From assembly GCF_001438655.1 (NCBI RefSeq), contig NZ_JQBR01000006.1:61115-125114 (forward strand): a stretch of DNA of 64,000 nt. Direction: 5' to 3'. Made by a program: the position numbers and the translations under genes. The notes under the pieces were generated by a model that saw only the letters and a program-made list of their open reading frames with translations, searched no databases and had not been told where the DNA came from. Of this stretch, positions 45,984-57,188 are shown one piece after another. How positions within the stretch are numbered: position 1 is the first letter of the stretch; each line of letters opens with the position of its first letter. Origin of the DNA: Pediococcus cellicola. Its GTDB lineage: Bacteria; Bacillota; Bacilli; Lactobacillales; Lactobacillaceae.

Positions 45984-46799
45984 ATGACAGATAAACAAGT
46001 ACTTCCAAAAGTAACCAAAATTACAGCTCAAAAAAGGCAGGGACGATACAACGTTTTTTTAGACGATCACTATGCGTTTCCTATTAGTGAAGACGTGATG
46101 ATTAAATTTCGTATCTTTAAGGGAATGGAGATTGATGACCAGCTTCAAGCAAAAATTCTAGCAGCAGATGATGTTTCTAAAGCCTATACACGGGCGTTAG
46201 CATTTTTATCCGGCCATTTACGAACTGAAAAAGAAATTAAACAGAAACTGCAAGAAAATGAAATCCCGGAAACCACCATTGAAGCTACACTGAAAAAATT
46301 ACGCGGCTTAAATTTAGTCAATGATTTACAGTATGCTGGCAGTTATGTGAGAACAATGGCCAGAACTTCTGATAAGGGACCGATTGTCATTCGGCGCAAT
46401 TTACGTGCTAAGGGGGTCCTTGAAAACGATATTGATGAAGGCCTGCGTGAATATCCAGAAGAGCAGCAGGTTGAAAACGGAGTAGAGATTGCAGAAAAAT
46501 TAAGTCATCGTTATCGACGAGATCCTGTTTCGAAAATGAAACAAAAGGTACGACAGGGATTGATGACGAAAGGTTTTTCTGGGGATGTCATTACACAAAT
46601 TTTGGCTAAAACGCATTTTGAAATGAATCCAGAGTTAGAAGACGAAAAACTACAAAATGAATTTACCAAAGTTTGGCACCGGAATCGACGCTATCCGTTT
46701 ATGCAAAGAAAATTACGTACCAAACGTACTTTATATAGTAAAGGTTTTCAATCAGATGATATTAATCGTTTGTTAGATCAGCAAGTTGATTCGCAGTAA
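45984..46799 (+). CDS. recX: Regulatory protein RecX
   Basis: Modulates RecA filaments. 271 aa, the long form with an extra N-terminal domain. Repeats of the RecX three-helix unit are visible: ALAFLSGHLRTEKEIKQKL, LNLVNDLQYAGSYVRT, KGPIVIRRNLRAKGV and PFMQRKLRTKRTLYSKGF. TCAGGAGGC ribosome binding site 6 nt before the ATG. Confidence 0.92.
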   Translation: MTDKQVLPKVTKITAQKRQGRYNVFLDDHYAFPISEDVMIKFRIFKGMEIDDQLQAKILAADDVSKAYTRALAFLSGHLRTEKEIKQKLQENEIPETTIEATLKKLRGLNLVNDLQYAGSYVRTMARTSDKGPIVIRRNLRAKGVLENDIDEGLREYPEEQQVENGVEIAEKLSHRYRRDPVSKMKQKVRQGLMTKGFSGDVITQILAKTHFEMNPELEDEKLQNEFTKVWHRNRRYPFMQRKLRTKRTLYSKGFQSDDINRLLDQQVDSQ

Positions 46800-46835
46800 G
46801 TTTTAAGTAACAGCATTTTATGGGGGCTAGTCACA

Positions 46836-48038
46836 ATGAAAAAATATTTAGGAAGGCTTATTTTTGTGGGCTTTTTGGTAGCAGTCATTTTAGGTGCAAT
46901 CGGATTTTCTTATCATAATTATCGGGTGATGCAGGTGAGTGATCCCACGTTTTTTAGTGAATCTACCAAGCACATTCCTGCCCGAAAATTAGTGCCAAAG
47001 ACGTTTAAGCCGCAACGCCTGATTTTGAACCAACCACCTCTAACCCCACAAAAACGGCGTATCAAAAGAGCGTTAAATCCAGTGATTGGTGAAAACAAAT
47101 TTGTGGGAACAATCTTGTTAGTGAGAAATGGTCAACAAATATATAATCAGGGCTATGGCTATGCCAATTTTCAGCGTCAGGGCTTGAATAATGCTCAGTC
47201 AGAATATCAGATTTTATCTATGCAAAAATCCTTAACGGCGACACTAGTGATGCAGCAAATTCAGGCTGGTAGAATAAAACTGACAGATCGACTAGCCAAA
47301 TATTATCCAGAGGTACCGGGATCTGAACAAATTACGATTCGGATGATGTTAAATATGATGACTGGCTTACGGATCAGAAAGTATTCGACACGTTCACTTT
47401 CGGGACATGCAGTTGTAGATTATGCAATCCATCATGTCCGCTTTGTTTCAACGTTGAACCATCAATGGTCTTATCAACCGGTGAACTTCACACTTTTAGC
47501 GGGCGTTTTACAGCAGGTCACCCATAAATCTTATTACCAACTATTTCAAACACACCTTATAAAGCCTTTGCGACTTCATCATACGGGTTTTGTGATGCTA
47601 GCCAGTCGGGCCAAATGGTTGTCCACGCCGTATCACAACAAATCATTGCGCGAAACGACTGTGAATTATTTATATCCTTTTCATGAATCGCCAGCAAACC
47701 AGCATAATGAATTGGCAACGGGCAATGTTTATATGAACACTGCTGATTTCTACAAGGCAACCAAAAACATCCTTCAAGGTGGCTTAATTACGTGGCAAAG
47801 CGCACAGATTTTGCATGATGCTGCGGGAAATAAAAAGGGATATGCGGGTGGTTTATATCAGGCTTCGGCGAACAGCTATTGGAGTCATGGATTGGGTTAT
47901 GGCGAAGAAAGCGGCATGATGATCAGTAAAAATGGGCAAAACGCAGTGATTATGCTGAGCAATTATCACCGTAAGACCCCAAATTTGGTGAAGCAATGCC
48001 ACTTTATTTATCAACAACTAATGGCGGGGGCTTATTAG
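46836..48038 (+). CDS. Beta-lactamase-fold serine hydrolase, membrane anchored
   Basis: 400 aa with an N-terminal anchor (residues 7-26). The active-site tetrad SMQK (SxxK) lies near residue 130, YQPVN is a candidate for the YxN motif and SHGLGYG for the HxG motif of the class C/DD-peptidase fold. Extracellular. Such proteins include carboxypeptidases, esterases and FmtA-type teichoic acid D-Ala esterases; the exact activity is not readable. GGGGG site before the ATG. Confidence 0.85.
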   Translation: MKKYLGRLIFVGFLVAVILGAIGFSYHNYRVMQVSDPTFFSESTKHIPARKLVPKTFKPQRLILNQPPLTPQKRRIKRALNPVIGENKFVGTILLVRNGQQIYNQGYGYANFQRQGLNNAQSEYQILSMQKSLTATLVMQQIQAGRIKLTDRLAKYYPEVPGSEQITIRMMLNMMTGLRIRKYSTRSLSGHAVVDYAIHHVRFVSTLNHQWSYQPVNFTLLAGVLQQVTHKSYYQLFQTHLIKPLRLHHTGFVMLASRAKWLSTPYHNKSLRETTVNYLYPFHESPANQHNELATGNVYMNTADFYKATKNILQGGLITWQSAQILHDAAGNKKGYAGGLYQASANSYWSHGLGYGEESGMMISKNGQNAVIMLSNYHRKTPNLVKQCHFIYQQLMAGAY

Positions 48039-48145
48039 GTGTAAAGGATCAGGGGACATTCTTTCGTCTCTTGGCCTTTTTTGATATAATGACTAGTGGA
48101 ATTCTAAGTTATTAAAACTTTCAGAATTGGAAAGCTGTGTCATAA

Positions 48146-48703
48146 ATGAATCGCAAGTCGAAGAAACCCAGAGCTGGGGACTACATTGCGATCAAAAGTT
48201 ATAAACACGATGGCAGCTTGCATCGTACGTGGCGCGATACAATGGTATTAAAGAATAGCGATGACGAGTTTATTGGGTGTAATGACCATACACTTGTGAT
48301 TGAAGACGATGGGAGACGATGGGTAACTCGTGAGCCAGCGATAGTTTATTTTCATAAAGATTATTGGTTTAACGTGGTAACCATGATTCGCAAAGGTGGC
48401 GTATCAAATTATTGTAATATTGCTTCACCCTATGTATTGGATGAAGAGGCATTAAAATATATTGATTACGATTTAGATGTGAAAGTCTATCCAAATGGGG
48501 ATCGGAAGTTACTGGATGTTGATGAGTATGAGCGTTTTAGTCATCGGTGGCATTATCCTAAAGATACGGATCAGATCGTGCGCGCAAGTGTACTAAATTT
48601 GATAGAGTGGATTGATGCGGGGATTGGACCGTTTTCTGATGAGTTTATTAACATCTGGTATCGTCGTTATCAAGAACTTGTTCAGCGCAATAACCAGCGT
48701 TGA
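48146..48703 (+). CDS. DUF402-family nucleoside tri-/diphosphate phosphatase
   Basis: 185 aa. [47 protein letters not shown] and [14 protein letters not shown] are the DUF402 motifs with the metal-binding Asp residues (Staphylococcus Ntdp type). Cytoplasmic. GGAAAG site upstream, TATAAT at 48086-48091. Confidence 0.88.
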   Translation: MNRKSKKPRAGDYIAIKSYKHDGSLHRTWRDTMVLKNSDDEFIGCNDHTLVIEDDGRRWVTREPAIVYFHKDYWFNVVTMIRKGGVSNYCNIASPYVLDEEALKYIDYDLDVKVYPNGDRKLLDVDEYERFSHRWHYPKDTDQIVRASVLNLIEWIDAGIGPFSDEFINIWYRRYQELVQRNNQR

Positions 48704-48761
48704 TTTTTGATCGTGGCAATAGTGGGATCGACTATGGCGACCCTAGTTCTGTAATAAAGAC

Positions 48762-48807
48762 AACTGGCAACACCTGAGGACGTCTCAGATGTTGCCAGTT
48801 TGTGTTT
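48762..48807 (+). terminator. Intrinsic terminator
   Basis: AACTGGCAAC(ACCTGAG) pairs with (CTCAG)...GTTGCCAGTT around GACGT; T-rich end. Confidence 0.8.
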
Positions 48808-48968
48808 ATAAAGCTATTGAGGGGTGCCGGGCTTTAAGGGAAAGCAAATGAAAAATCATGTCCAGAAAACTTCATTTAATTATTGTAATTGAGAGAAATA
48901 AGTTATAATGAAAACATTATGAAAATGTGGCGTTAAGCTTAGGCTTAGCAGCTAAAGGGAGTTGTGCT

Positions 48969-50075
48969 ATGTTTGACAAAATTAGGAGGTCGCCATTATT
49001 ATTTTGGTCACTAGAGCTTTTAATTGTGGCGACTTTAATTTATGTCTGTACAAAGATTAATTTCTTGTTTGCACCAATTGGGACCTTTATTTCAACGGTG
49101 TTCGTGCCGATAATTTTATCAGGATTTTTATTTTACCTGTTGAATCCGTTGGTGAAATTAATTGAAAAAGTTAAGATCAAGAAATTTCATGTTAATCATA
49201 CGTGGGCCGTGGTTATCGTATTTTTACTGCTCTTCGGTGTGATTGGCTATGCATTGGGATGGATGATTCCACGGCTAATAAACCAAATCGCACAATTGAT
49301 TTCGAATTTGCCGGCGATTGCTAATAACCTACAAACGGAATCCCAGCATTTTGTTGAGCATTCAGACTGGATAAAAAATGTTGATTTGGATCCTTACATT
49401 AAAAAGATGAACGCCTCTGTGGGGACCTATGCGCAGTCTATTTTAAGTACGATGACTAGTAGTATTGGTACGCTTATCGCAACGATTACTAGTGTGACTG
49501 TGGTTATCATTACGGTTCCAGTGATGCTGTTTTACATGCTCAAGGACGGATGGAAGCTTATGCCAAGTATTAAACGAGCGTTACCACCAAAAAATGCAGA
49601 TACAATTGTGGAGCTATTTAATAAAATGAGTGCGACGTTGTCTTCTTATATTAGTGGACAAGTACTCGAATGTTTGTTTGTGGGGACATTTACAGCCATT
49701 GGTTACATGATTATTGGGCAACCTTATGCCTTGTTGTTGGGCGTGATTGCCGGAATTTCTAATATTGTGCCTTACATTGGGCCGTATATTGGTATTTTCC
49801 CGGCGCTGTTGGTGTCTTTAACAGTCTCACCTATGCAGGTAATTTGGGTGATTGTGGTCGTGTTGATTGTGCAACAGGTGGATGGCAACTTGATCTATCC
49901 CAATATCATTGGTCGCAGCTTACAAGTGCATCCGTTAACGATCATTATTTTATTGTTGGCAGCAGGTAAGATTGCGGGAATTCCTGGTATGATTTTAGCT
50001 ATTCCAGCCTATGCAGTTGTGAAAGTGATTGTCGAATTTATTTATCATATTTGGATTTTAAATAACGAGGAATAG
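48969..50075 (+). CDS. AI-2E family transporter (PerM/YdbI-like)
   Basis: 368 aa, about eight membrane segments. GWMIPRLINQIAQLISNLP, VPVMLFYMLKDGWKLMP, GVIAGISNIVPYIGPYIG and QQVDGNLIYPNIIGRSLQVHPLTII are family signatures. Members of this family are named for autoinducer-2 export but most are of unknown cargo. ATG 48969 is used; a frame extending to 48927 lacks a site. Confidence 0.9.
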   Translation: MFDKIRRSPLLFWSLELLIVATLIYVCTKINFLFAPIGTFISTVFVPIILSGFLFYLLNPLVKLIEKVKIKKFHVNHTWAVVIVFLLLFGVIGYALGWMIPRLINQIAQLISNLPAIANNLQTESQHFVEHSDWIKNVDLDPYIKKMNASVGTYAQSILSTMTSSIGTLIATITSVTVVIITVPVMLFYMLKDGWKLMPSIKRALPPKNADTIVELFNKMSATLSSYISGQVLECLFVGTFTAIGYMIIGQPYALLLGVIAGISNIVPYIGPYIGIFPALLVSLTVSPMQVIWVIVVVLIVQQVDGNLIYPNIIGRSLQVHPLTIIILLLAAGKIAGIPGMILAIPAYAVVKVIVEFIYHIWILNNEE

Positions 50076-50185
50076 TTTATTTTCATTTAAAGTTCGTGTG
50101 AAATGCTGAATATACTGGAATGAGTGGGCCTATATGTGGTAATATTGGGAAGTATTTTAATATAAAAGTCTTAGGAGAAAGAACA

Positions 50186-50590
50186 TTGAAAAAGGTAATT
50201 ACTTATGGCACTTTTGATTTATTGCATAAGGGACATATTCGCTTGCTTAAACGTGCCAGAGCATTGGGCGATCATTTGACAGTTTGTGTATCAACTGATG
50301 AGTTTAATGCCCTCAAAGGTAAAAAAGCTTATACAAGTTATGAAGATCGTAAATACATTTTGGAAGCTATCCGTTATGTAGATGAAGTGATTCCTGAAAA
50401 GGGTTGGGACCAAAAAATCAAAGATGTTCAAGAACGGCATATCGATACTTTTGTCATGGGTGATGATTGGAAAGGCAAATTTGATTTTCTGAAGGATTAC
50501 TGTGAAGTCATTTACCTCCCAAGAACTGAAGGCATTTCAACAACCAAAATTAAACGTGACCTAGGTCTTGCAGGTGACGACGAAAAATAA
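50186..50590 (+). CDS. tagD: Glycerol-3-phosphate cytidylyltransferase
   Basis: Makes CDP-glycerol for teichoic acids. 134 aa: TYGTFDLLHKGHIRLLKRA contains the HxGH nucleotidyl-transfer motif, and RTEGISTTKI is the second (RTxGISTT) motif, both diagnostic of TagD/TarD. TTG 50186 with GGAGAAAGAACA upstream. CDP-glycerol could also feed the TagB/F-like enzyme of EPS locus 1 (5808). Confidence 0.95.
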   Translation: MKKVITYGTFDLLHKGHIRLLKRARALGDHLTVCVSTDEFNALKGKKAYTSYEDRKYILEAIRYVDEVIPEKGWDQKIKDVQERHIDTFVMGDDWKGKFDFLKDYCEVIYLPRTEGISTTKIKRDLGLAGDDEK

Positions 50591-50603
50591 GGATTTAATG
50601 GGA

Positions 50604-50631
50604 GCTGGGGGAGTGCATCCTCCAGTTTTTT
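50604..50631 (+). terminator. Intrinsic terminator
   Basis: CTGGGGGA / TCCTCCAG stem with a G-T or mismatch position, loop GTGCA, then TTTTTT. Confidence 0.7.
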
Positions 50632-50747
50632 GTATAACTGTAAATTAGAAGAGATGGGCGAATCCAATGTGAGCAGTGTGCTGTAAATAGACACAAATTA
50701 TTTCAAATAACTGTAACTAAAAAAGATTAAAAGTAGGGAAGGTAGTT

Positions 50748-52325
50748 ATGAACGAAACAAAATTAGATCAGGCAGTGGCCAAGCGGCGAACTTTTGCCAT
50801 TATTTCTCATCCTGATGCGGGGAAAACCACCATCACTGAGCAACTTTTGCTTTTTGGAGGTGTGGTTCGCGAAGCTGGGACGGTTAAAGCACGTAAATCC
50901 GGTAATTATGCGAAGTCAGACTGGATGGAAATTGAAAAGAAACGTGGTATTTCTGTAACTAGTTCAGTCATGCAATTTGATTATCAAGGCAAGCGAATCA
51001 ATATTCTAGATACCCCAGGACATGAGGATTTTTCTGAAGATACGTACCGGACTTTGATGGCTGTTGATTCTGCAGTCATGGTTATTGATTCTGCCAAAGG
51101 TATTGAACCGCAGACCAAAAAATTATTTCAAATTTGTAAAATGCGTGGGATTCCAATCTTTACGTTTATGAATAAATTAGATCGCGATGGTCGTGAACCG
51201 CTGGATCTTGTAAATGAATTGGAAGAAGTTTTGGGCATTGACGCATATCCAATGAACTGGCCTATTGGTATGGGGAAAGGATTACAAGGGTTATACGATC
51301 GCTACAACCACCGTGTGGTGTTATACCATAAGGATGCCCAAGGTAATCAGTATTTGCCATTAGATGAAAATGGCCAGTTATCTAGTGAATATCCGTTAAC
51401 CGAAGATAGTACTTATCAAGATGCGCAAGGTGACATGGAATTGCTAGACGAGGCAGGAAATGATTTTGACGCACAAAAAGTGGCTTCCGGTGATCTGACT
51501 CCTGTGTTTTTCGGGTCGGCTTTAGCTAATTTCGGGGTTAAAACTTTCTTAGACACGTATTTGCAATATGCGCCATCACCAGCCGCACACATTGATGAAA
51601 ATGAAGAAAAAATAGAACCAGATGCTGAACAATTTTCCGGTTTTATCTTCAAAATTCAGGCTAATATGAATCCTAATCATCGGGATCGAATTGCGTTTGT
51701 CCGTATTTGTTCGGGTGAATTTGATCGCGGGATGGATGTTACTTTGCACCGAACAGGTAAAGTGATTCGTCTATCGAATTCGACTCAGTTTATGGCTGAT
51801 GCGCGCCATACGGTGGAAACAGCTGTGGCAGGGGACATTGTTGGTTTATATGACACAGGTAATTTTCAAATTGGGGATACCATTTATTCGGGAAAACACG
51901 ATGTTCAATTTGAGAAACTGCCACAGTTTACGCCAGAACTATTTGTGCACGTGACAGCCAAAAATGTGATGAAACAAAAGTCATTCCATAAAGGTATCCA
52001 ACAGTTGGTTCAAGAGGGTGCGGTTCAGTTGTACACGAACTTCAATACTGGTGACTACATTCTGGGAGCAGTTGGGCAACTACAATTTGAAGTTTTCCAG
52101 TTTAGAATGTTAAATGAGTACCATTCTGAAGTTGTAATGGAACCCATGGGCAAAAAAATTGCTCGCTGGATTAATCCAGAGCAGTTGGATGAAAGAATGT
52201 CATCTTCACGAAATCTGTTGGTTAAGGATCGAGCAGGTAACCCATTGTTCTTATTTGAGAATGAATTTGCTGAGCGCTGGTTCAAGGGTAAATACCCTAA
52301 GGTGGAATTAACAGCTAAGCTATAA
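50748..52325 (+). CDS. prfC: Peptide chain release factor 3
   Basis: GTPase that recycles RF1/RF2. 525 aa: G1 [15 protein letters not shown]2 [11 protein letters not shown]3 [12 protein letters not shown]4 MNKLDRDGR, followed by EF-G-like domains 2 and 3. GGGAAGG site 6 nt before the ATG. Confidence 0.97.
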   Translation: MNETKLDQAVAKRRTFAIISHPDAGKTTITEQLLLFGGVVREAGTVKARKSGNYAKSDWMEIEKKRGISVTSSVMQFDYQGKRINILDTPGHEDFSEDTYRTLMAVDSAVMVIDSAKGIEPQTKKLFQICKMRGIPIFTFMNKLDRDGREPLDLVNELEEVLGIDAYPMNWPIGMGKGLQGLYDRYNHRVVLYHKDAQGNQYLPLDENGQLSSEYPLTEDSTYQDAQGDMELLDEAGNDFDAQKVASGDLTPVFFGSALANFGVKTFLDTYLQYAPSPAAHIDENEEKIEPDAEQFSGFIFKIQANMNPNHRDRIAFVRICSGEFDRGMDVTLHRTGKVIRLSNSTQFMADARHTVETAVAGDIVGLYDTGNFQIGDTIYSGKHDVQFEKLPQFTPELFVHVTAKNVMKQKSFHKGIQQLVQEGAVQLYTNFNTGDYILGAVGQLQFEVFQFRMLNEYHSEVVMEPMGKKIARWINPEQLDERMSSSRNLLVKDRAGNPLFLFENEFAERWFKGKYPKVELTAKL

Positions 52326-52332
52326 AAAAATG

Positions 52333-52369
52333 GGGTAAATCCGAATTTTGAGCGGAATTACCCTCTTTT
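52333..52369 (+). terminator. Intrinsic terminator
   Basis: GGGTAAATCCG / CGGAATTACCC with a 9-nt loop and TCTTTTT. Confidence 0.8.
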
Positions 52370-52528
52370 TGTGAATTATTTCTTTAATGGTGTTTAAAGT
52401 TATCTAAAATATGCATAAATGAAACGGAAAGCCCTATTAAAAATACTAATTTTCAGTTATACTTATTTAGTTTATGAACGGCATTTTTTGTTCAAATTTA
52501 TCTGTTGATGTGTAATGGAGGTTCAACT

Positions 52529-54640
52529 ATGAGTCAAGCGTGGCATAAGATCCGTCGAGGATTGAATACTCGGTTTGGATTTTTCTTGTTCGCCGTTGTT
52601 CTGTTTTGTATCAAATCTTACATGGCCTACCAAATGAAGTTTAGTTTAGGTGTGCAAGGACATATGCAGGAGCTAATTCTAGCCATCTCGCCGATTGCCA
52701 CCGCGCTTTTTCTTTTTGGAATTGGGTTATATTTCCGAGGAAAGTGGGCCTATTGGTGGATGATCCTCATGGATGCAATCTTATCAACGTGGCTATTTGC
52801 GAATATCCTCTACTATCGAGAATTTTCGGATTTTATTACGTTTAATTTGATTAAGGGATCTGGCTCTACCTCAGATAATCTGGGGAAAAGTTTAATGGGA
52901 ATCATGCGTGGGACCGATTTTTTAGTCTTCGTCGATGTTGCTGTAATCGTGCTCCTGTTAGCCATCAGATTCATTAAGATTGATAATACGCCTTTTAAAA
53001 TTCGCTATGCGTTTGCGACCACTATTTTATCAGTCGGCGTTTTTGGCGTGAACTTGGGGATGGCTTATAGTAATCGTTCTGGTTTACTGACACGAACTTT
53101 TGATAATAACTATATCGTCAAGTACTTGGGACTACAAACGTATACAGCGTATGATGCAATTAAGACGTATCAAAATAGTGAACAGAAATCAAAAGCTTCT
53201 GATAATCAACTTAAACCGGTAGAGAAGTTTTTAAAAGAACATCACGTTTCTTCAGACATTCAGTACAAAGGAGTGGCAAAGGGAAAAAATGTTTTTGTCA
53301 TCCATTTAGAGAGTTTGCAGCAGTTTGTCATTGATAAGAAATGGGACGGACAAGAAATTACACCTAATTTAAACAAGCTGTATCATCAAAAAGATACGTT
53401 GAGTTTTGATAATTTCTTTAACCAAGTGGGTCAAGGTAAAACGGCAGACGCGGAAATGATGTTAGAAAATTCCTTGTTTGGCTTAGCTGAAGGTTCAGCA
53501 ATGGTTATGGATGGGACAAGCAATACTTTTCAAAGTGTGCCCGCCATTCTAGATCAGAGCGGCTATTCCACGGCGTCATTCCACGGGGATGTTCCTAGTT
53601 TCTGGAATCGGGACAATGCCTATAAATCATTTGGTTATCAATATTTCTTTAGTAAGGAATACTACAAAATCAAACCAGGTTATGTGAGTGGTTATGGCAT
53701 GAAAGATAAGATCTTTTTGAAAGATGCCATGCAGTATGTGGAACAGCTTCCGCAACCATTCTATGCAAAACTAATTACAGTTTCTAATCATTATCCTTAT
53801 TTGATTTCTAAGAAAGATGCTTCAATTAAGGCTTGGGATACTGGAGATCCAACAGTAGATCCGTACGTTCAAACTGCGCATTATTTAGATCAATCAATTG
53901 GGGAACTGTTGAGTTACCTTAAAAAATCGGGTCTAGAGAAGAACAGTATGTTAGTTCTATACGGGGATCACTATGGGATTTCTAATAATCATAAGGCGGC
54001 CATTGCTAAAATTCTTGGCCTGGATCAGATTGATAATTACAATTTAGCAATGTTCCAAAAGGTACCATTTATGATTCACATGCCTGGGCTAAAGGGTGGA
54101 GTGAACCACACGTATGGTGGAGAAATTGATGTGATGCCAACAATTATGAATTTACTTGGTGTCAATAACTCGGGTGCCATTCAATTTGGACAAGATTTGT
54201 TAGCCAAGAATCGTAACCAAATCGTGGCTTTTCGGGATGGTAACTTTGTCTCTGCTAAGTATACCAAGTATGGGAATGACTTGTACTTTACGAAAACAGG
54301 GCAACAAATTACTGAAAAAACGGCTACTGAGAAAAAAGAGGTGGCCGAAATTCAGGATTACGTGAACCAAGAACTTTCTTTGTCAGATTCTGTGATTAAT
54401 GGGGACTTGCTGCGTTTCTCAAAGCATAGTTGGTTTAAAACCGTCGATAAATCAGATTATAACTACAAAAAATCGGCTGGCTTAAAACAATTAAGTGAGG
54501 CACAAGAAAAGGAACCTACAAGTCTGTTGAAGAAAAATAAAGGTAAATCGACCTTGGATCTTTATAAGACTGATGCTCCGGAGCTGAAAAATGAGTCTTC
54601 AAGTAGCAGTTCCTCATCCTCGTCATCGTCTGATAAATAA
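52529..54640 (+). CDS. ltaS: LtaS-type lipoteichoic acid synthase
   Basis: Polymerises glycerol-phosphate from phosphatidylglycerol on the outer membrane face. 703 aa: five N-terminal membrane segments to about residue 185, then the sulfatase-like domain with HLESLQQF, GQGKTADAEMM holding the nucleophile Thr 305, HGDVPSFWNRD, and YGDHYGISNNH. Ends in a run of about twelve serines and DK, an uncommon low-complexity tail. ATG 52529 with TGGAGG upstream. A glycolipid-anchor operon is found at 60497. Confidence 0.93.
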   Translation: MSQAWHKIRRGLNTRFGFFLFAVVLFCIKSYMAYQMKFSLGVQGHMQELILAISPIATALFLFGIGLYFRGKWAYWWMILMDAILSTWLFANILYYREFSDFITFNLIKGSGSTSDNLGKSLMGIMRGTDFLVFVDVAVIVLLLAIRFIKIDNTPFKIRYAFATTILSVGVFGVNLGMAYSNRSGLLTRTFDNNYIVKYLGLQTYTAYDAIKTYQNSEQKSKASDNQLKPVEKFLKEHHVSSDIQYKGVAKGKNVFVIHLESLQQFVIDKKWDGQEITPNLNKLYHQKDTLSFDNFFNQVGQGKTADAEMMLENSLFGLAEGSAMVMDGTSNTFQSVPAILDQSGYSTASFHGDVPSFWNRDNAYKSFGYQYFFSKEYYKIKPGYVSGYGMKDKIFLKDAMQYVEQLPQPFYAKLITVSNHYPYLISKKDASIKAWDTGDPTVDPYVQTAHYLDQSIGELLSYLKKSGLEKNSMLVLYGDHYGISNNHKAAIAKILGLDQIDNYNLAMFQKVPFMIHMPGLKGGVNHTYGGEIDVMPTIMNLLGVNNSGAIQFGQDLLAKNRNQIVAFRDGNFVSAKYTKYGNDLYFTKTGQQITEKTATEKKEVAEIQDYVNQELSLSDSVINGDLLRFSKHSWFKTVDKSDYNYKKSAGLKQLSEAQEKEPTSLLKKNKGKSTLDLYKTDAPELKNESSSSSSSSSSSSDK

Positions 54641-54650
54641 GAGACAGCAT

Positions 54651-54697
54651 AAAAAATAGTCCAGTTGAATTCGTTGAAATTCAATTGGACTATTTTT
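54651..54697. terminator. Bidirectional terminator between ltaS and clpE
   Basis: AAAAAATAGTCCAGTTGAAT pairs with ATTCAATTGGACTATTTTT. Confidence 0.85.
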
Positions 54698-54706
54698 ATG
54701 ACGTTT

Positions 54707-56941
54707 TTACTTTTTTTCTTCAGGTTGTTCGTCTGCTTTGTTTTCGACGGCTAAGGTGATATCGCCATCCGAAATTTTAGCGACTAATTTCTTTGCATCG
54801 GGATGATCTAGATAGTAATCAGCGATACGGTCTTCAATCTGTTCCTGAATGACACGACGTAAAGGACGCGCACCCATCTTAGGATTATAACCTAATGTGA
54901 CCAATTTCTCTTCAACTGGTTCTGTCACATGAACATGGAGGCCTTGGACAGCCAACATCTTGTTTACATTGCCAATCATCAAGTCAACAATCTTCATTAA
55001 GTTTTCCTTAGTGAGCGAATTGAATTCCACAATATCATCGAAACGATTCAAAAATTCTGGTTTGAAGTAGTTACCCAATTTATCGAGAACAGAATGTGTC
55101 TTGCCTTCAGCAGCAGCACCAAAACCAACATCAGCTTCAACATCACCAGTGCCGGCATTTGAAGTCATGATAATGATGGTATCTTTAAAGCTAACGGTGC
55201 GACCTTGAGAATCTGTCAAACGCCCATCATCCAAAATTTGAAGGAACATGTGCATGACATCTGGATGAGCCTTTTCAATTTCATCTAGCAAAATGAGGCT
55301 GTAAGGGTGACGACGAACCTGTTCTGTGAGTTGACCAGCTTCTTCATAGCCAACATAGCCAGGAGGCGAACCAATCAATTTAGAAATTGAATGTGGCTCC
55401 ATGTATTCACTCATATCAAATCGAATCATAGCATCTTCTGATCCAAAGAGTTCATTAGCCAGTTGTTTAGCTAGCTCAGTTTTCCCCACACCAGTAGGTC
55501 CCACAAAGAGGAAGGAACCAATTGGACGACCAGTGCCATTAAGACCGATTCTGTTACGACGAATGGCACGTGCAATTTTTTCAACTGCTTGATCCTGACC
55601 AATCACTCGCGAGCGAAGATCTTTACCGAGATTTTGAAGTTGTTCTTGTTCCCGTTTTTGAAGTTCGCCAACCGGAATATCAGTTTTTTCTTCAATAATC
55701 TTTTCCATATCTTTTTCAGTAACTGTTGGGACATCACCTTGGTTAGCTGCACCAGATTTGGTTTTTTCCAGCTTATTGACTTGATCACGATAATAAGCCG
55801 CTTTTTCATAATCTTCGGCTTTCAAAGCGTCTTGTTTGTATTTTTCAGCATTATCAATCTTTTGTTGAATTGTATTTGGATCAACAGTATTAATGGTCAA
55901 GTTCTTTTTGGAGCCTGCTTCATCAAGTAAGTCAATTGCTTTATCAGGTAAGAAACGATCCTGAATGTAGCGTTTTGATAATTCCGCAGCTGCTTTAATA
56001 GCATCGTCTGTGTAATGAACGTGATGATAATCTTCGTATTTCTTTTGAATACCTTGCAAAATTCGAATGGATTCTTTGACACTTGGCTCGTCAACCTGAA
56101 CGGGTTGTAAACGTCGAGCAAGTGCCGCATCTTTTTCGATATCACGGTATTCGTTTAAAGTTGTTGCACCAACTAATTGGAAGTCGCCACGTGCTAGAGC
56201 TGGTTTTAAGACGTTGCCAGCATCCATACCGCCTTCCGCGTTACCAGCGCCAACAATTTCATGAATTTCATCAATAAAGACGATTAAATCTTTATTATTT
56301 TCAACTTCTTTCATGAGTTGTTGCATCCGTTGTTCAAATTGTCCCCGGATACCAGTTCCCTGAACTAAAGAGACCACATCCAAACGGATAATTTGCTTAT
56401 TAATTAACTTTTGTGGGACATCGCCCGCAACGATTCTTTCAGCTAAGCCTTCAACAACCGCTGTTTTACCAACACCAGCTTCACCGATGAGTACCGGATT
56501 ATTCTTAGTTCGCCGGTTGAGAATTTCAATGACCCTTGAAATTTCTGCGTCTCTTCCGATAACTGGATCAATTTTGCCCTTTTTAGCTAATTCCGTTAAA
56601 TTAAGCCCATATTGTCCAAGCAAACCGCCTTGACCATTACGGCGATTGCCGCCGTTATTGCCAGTTGGGCCACTCGGTTGGGTAGGGGGAACTTGCTGAT
56701 TGAATCCTTGAGGACTTTCTACATTTCCGTTTTGCATTGCACGGAAAATATCGTCTAGATTTCCAAATCCAAATGGGTCCTGTGCCATATTCATAGCACC
56801 TCCATTTCCAAAATTATTACCTTCTTGTTGTTTTAGAAGTTGATAGCAATTTTGACATAAATCAATCTGACGCCGCTGTCCATCGACATTAGTGTACAGA
56901 TGAATGGTTGCCTCGTTTTTATGACAATTCTGACATAGCAT
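54707..56941 (-). CDS. clpE: ATP-dependent Clp protease ATP-binding subunit ClpE
   Basis: AAA+ unfoldase that feeds ClpP. N-terminal zinc finger (CQNC ... CQNC, residues 3-31), a Gly/Asn/Gln-rich linker, first Walker [12 protein letters not shown] domain near [20 protein letters not shown], second Walker [19 protein letters not shown] and a C-terminal sensor region. 744 aa. ATG 56941 with AGGAGACAG-type site. Under CtsR control (operator at 56975-56991). Confidence 0.97.
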   Translation of the reverse strand: MLCQNCHKNEATIHLYTNVDGQRRQIDLCQNCYQLLKQQEGNNFGNGGAMNMAQDPFGFGNLDDIFRAMQNGNVESPQGFNQQVPPTQPSGPTGNNGGNRRNGQGGLLGQYGLNLTELAKKGKIDPVIGRDAEISRVIEILNRRTKNNPVLIGEAGVGKTAVVEGLAERIVAGDVPQKLINKQIIRLDVVSLVQGTGIRGQFEQRMQQLMKEVENNKDLIVFIDEIHEIVGAGNAEGGMDAGNVLKPALARGDFQLVGATTLNEYRDIEKDAALARRLQPVQVDEPSVKESIRILQGIQKKYEDYHHVHYTDDAIKAAAELSKRYIQDRFLPDKAIDLLDEAGSKKNLTINTVDPNTIQQKIDNAEKYKQDALKAEDYEKAAYYRDQVNKLEKTKSGAANQGDVPTVTEKDMEKIIEEKTDIPVGELQKREQEQLQNLGKDLRSRVIGQDQAVEKIARAIRRNRIGLNGTGRPIGSFLFVGPTGVGKTELAKQLANELFGSEDAMIRFDMSEYMEPHSISKLIGSPPGYVGYEEAGQLTEQVRRHPYSLILLDEIEKAHPDVMHMFLQILDDGRLTDSQGRTVSFKDTIIIMTSNAGTGDVEADVGFGAAAEGKTHSVLDKLGNYFKPEFLNRFDDIVEFNSLTKENLMKIVDLMIGNVNKMLAVQGLHVHVTEPVEEKLVTLGYNPKMGARPLRRVIQEQIEDRIADYYLDHPDAKKLVAKISDGDITLAVENKADEQPEEKK

Positions 56942-56974
56942 CTTGCTGTCTCCTTTCAAAGTCAAGGTTAAAAG

Positions 56975-57027
56975 TTTGACCAACTTTGACCATGACCATA
57001 TTATAACGCGCTAAATAAATTGTGCAA
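56975..57027 (-). promoter_or_regulatory. clpE promoter with CtsR operator
   Basis: Minus strand: TTGCAC (57027-57022), 16-bp spacer, TATAAT (57005-57000), then GGTCAAAgttGGTCAAA (56991-56975), the CtsR tandem heptad, overlapping the start of transcription. This is a heat- and stress-repressed arrangement. Confidence 0.92.
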
Positions 57028-57161
57028 GTAATATGTTCAAAAACACAATTGAGATTGTGTCTACTCGCAAGCCACTTTATCAGCCTCAAAATTGATTCTA
57101 GCACTTTAGTATGTTGAGTGCCAACATTTGAACTTTTCGATCTTTTCAACTAAACTAAACA

Positions 57162-57179
57162 TACTTTATCAGTAAAGTA
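57162..57179 (+). promoter_or_regulatory. Perfect hairpin just before the 57189 start
   Basis: TACTTTA (57162-57168), loop TCAG, TAAAGTA (57173-57179). It lies 1-10 nt ahead of the GTGAGTG ribosome binding area and could limit translation of the small gene. Confidence 0.35.
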
Positions 57180-57188
57180 GGTGAGTGA

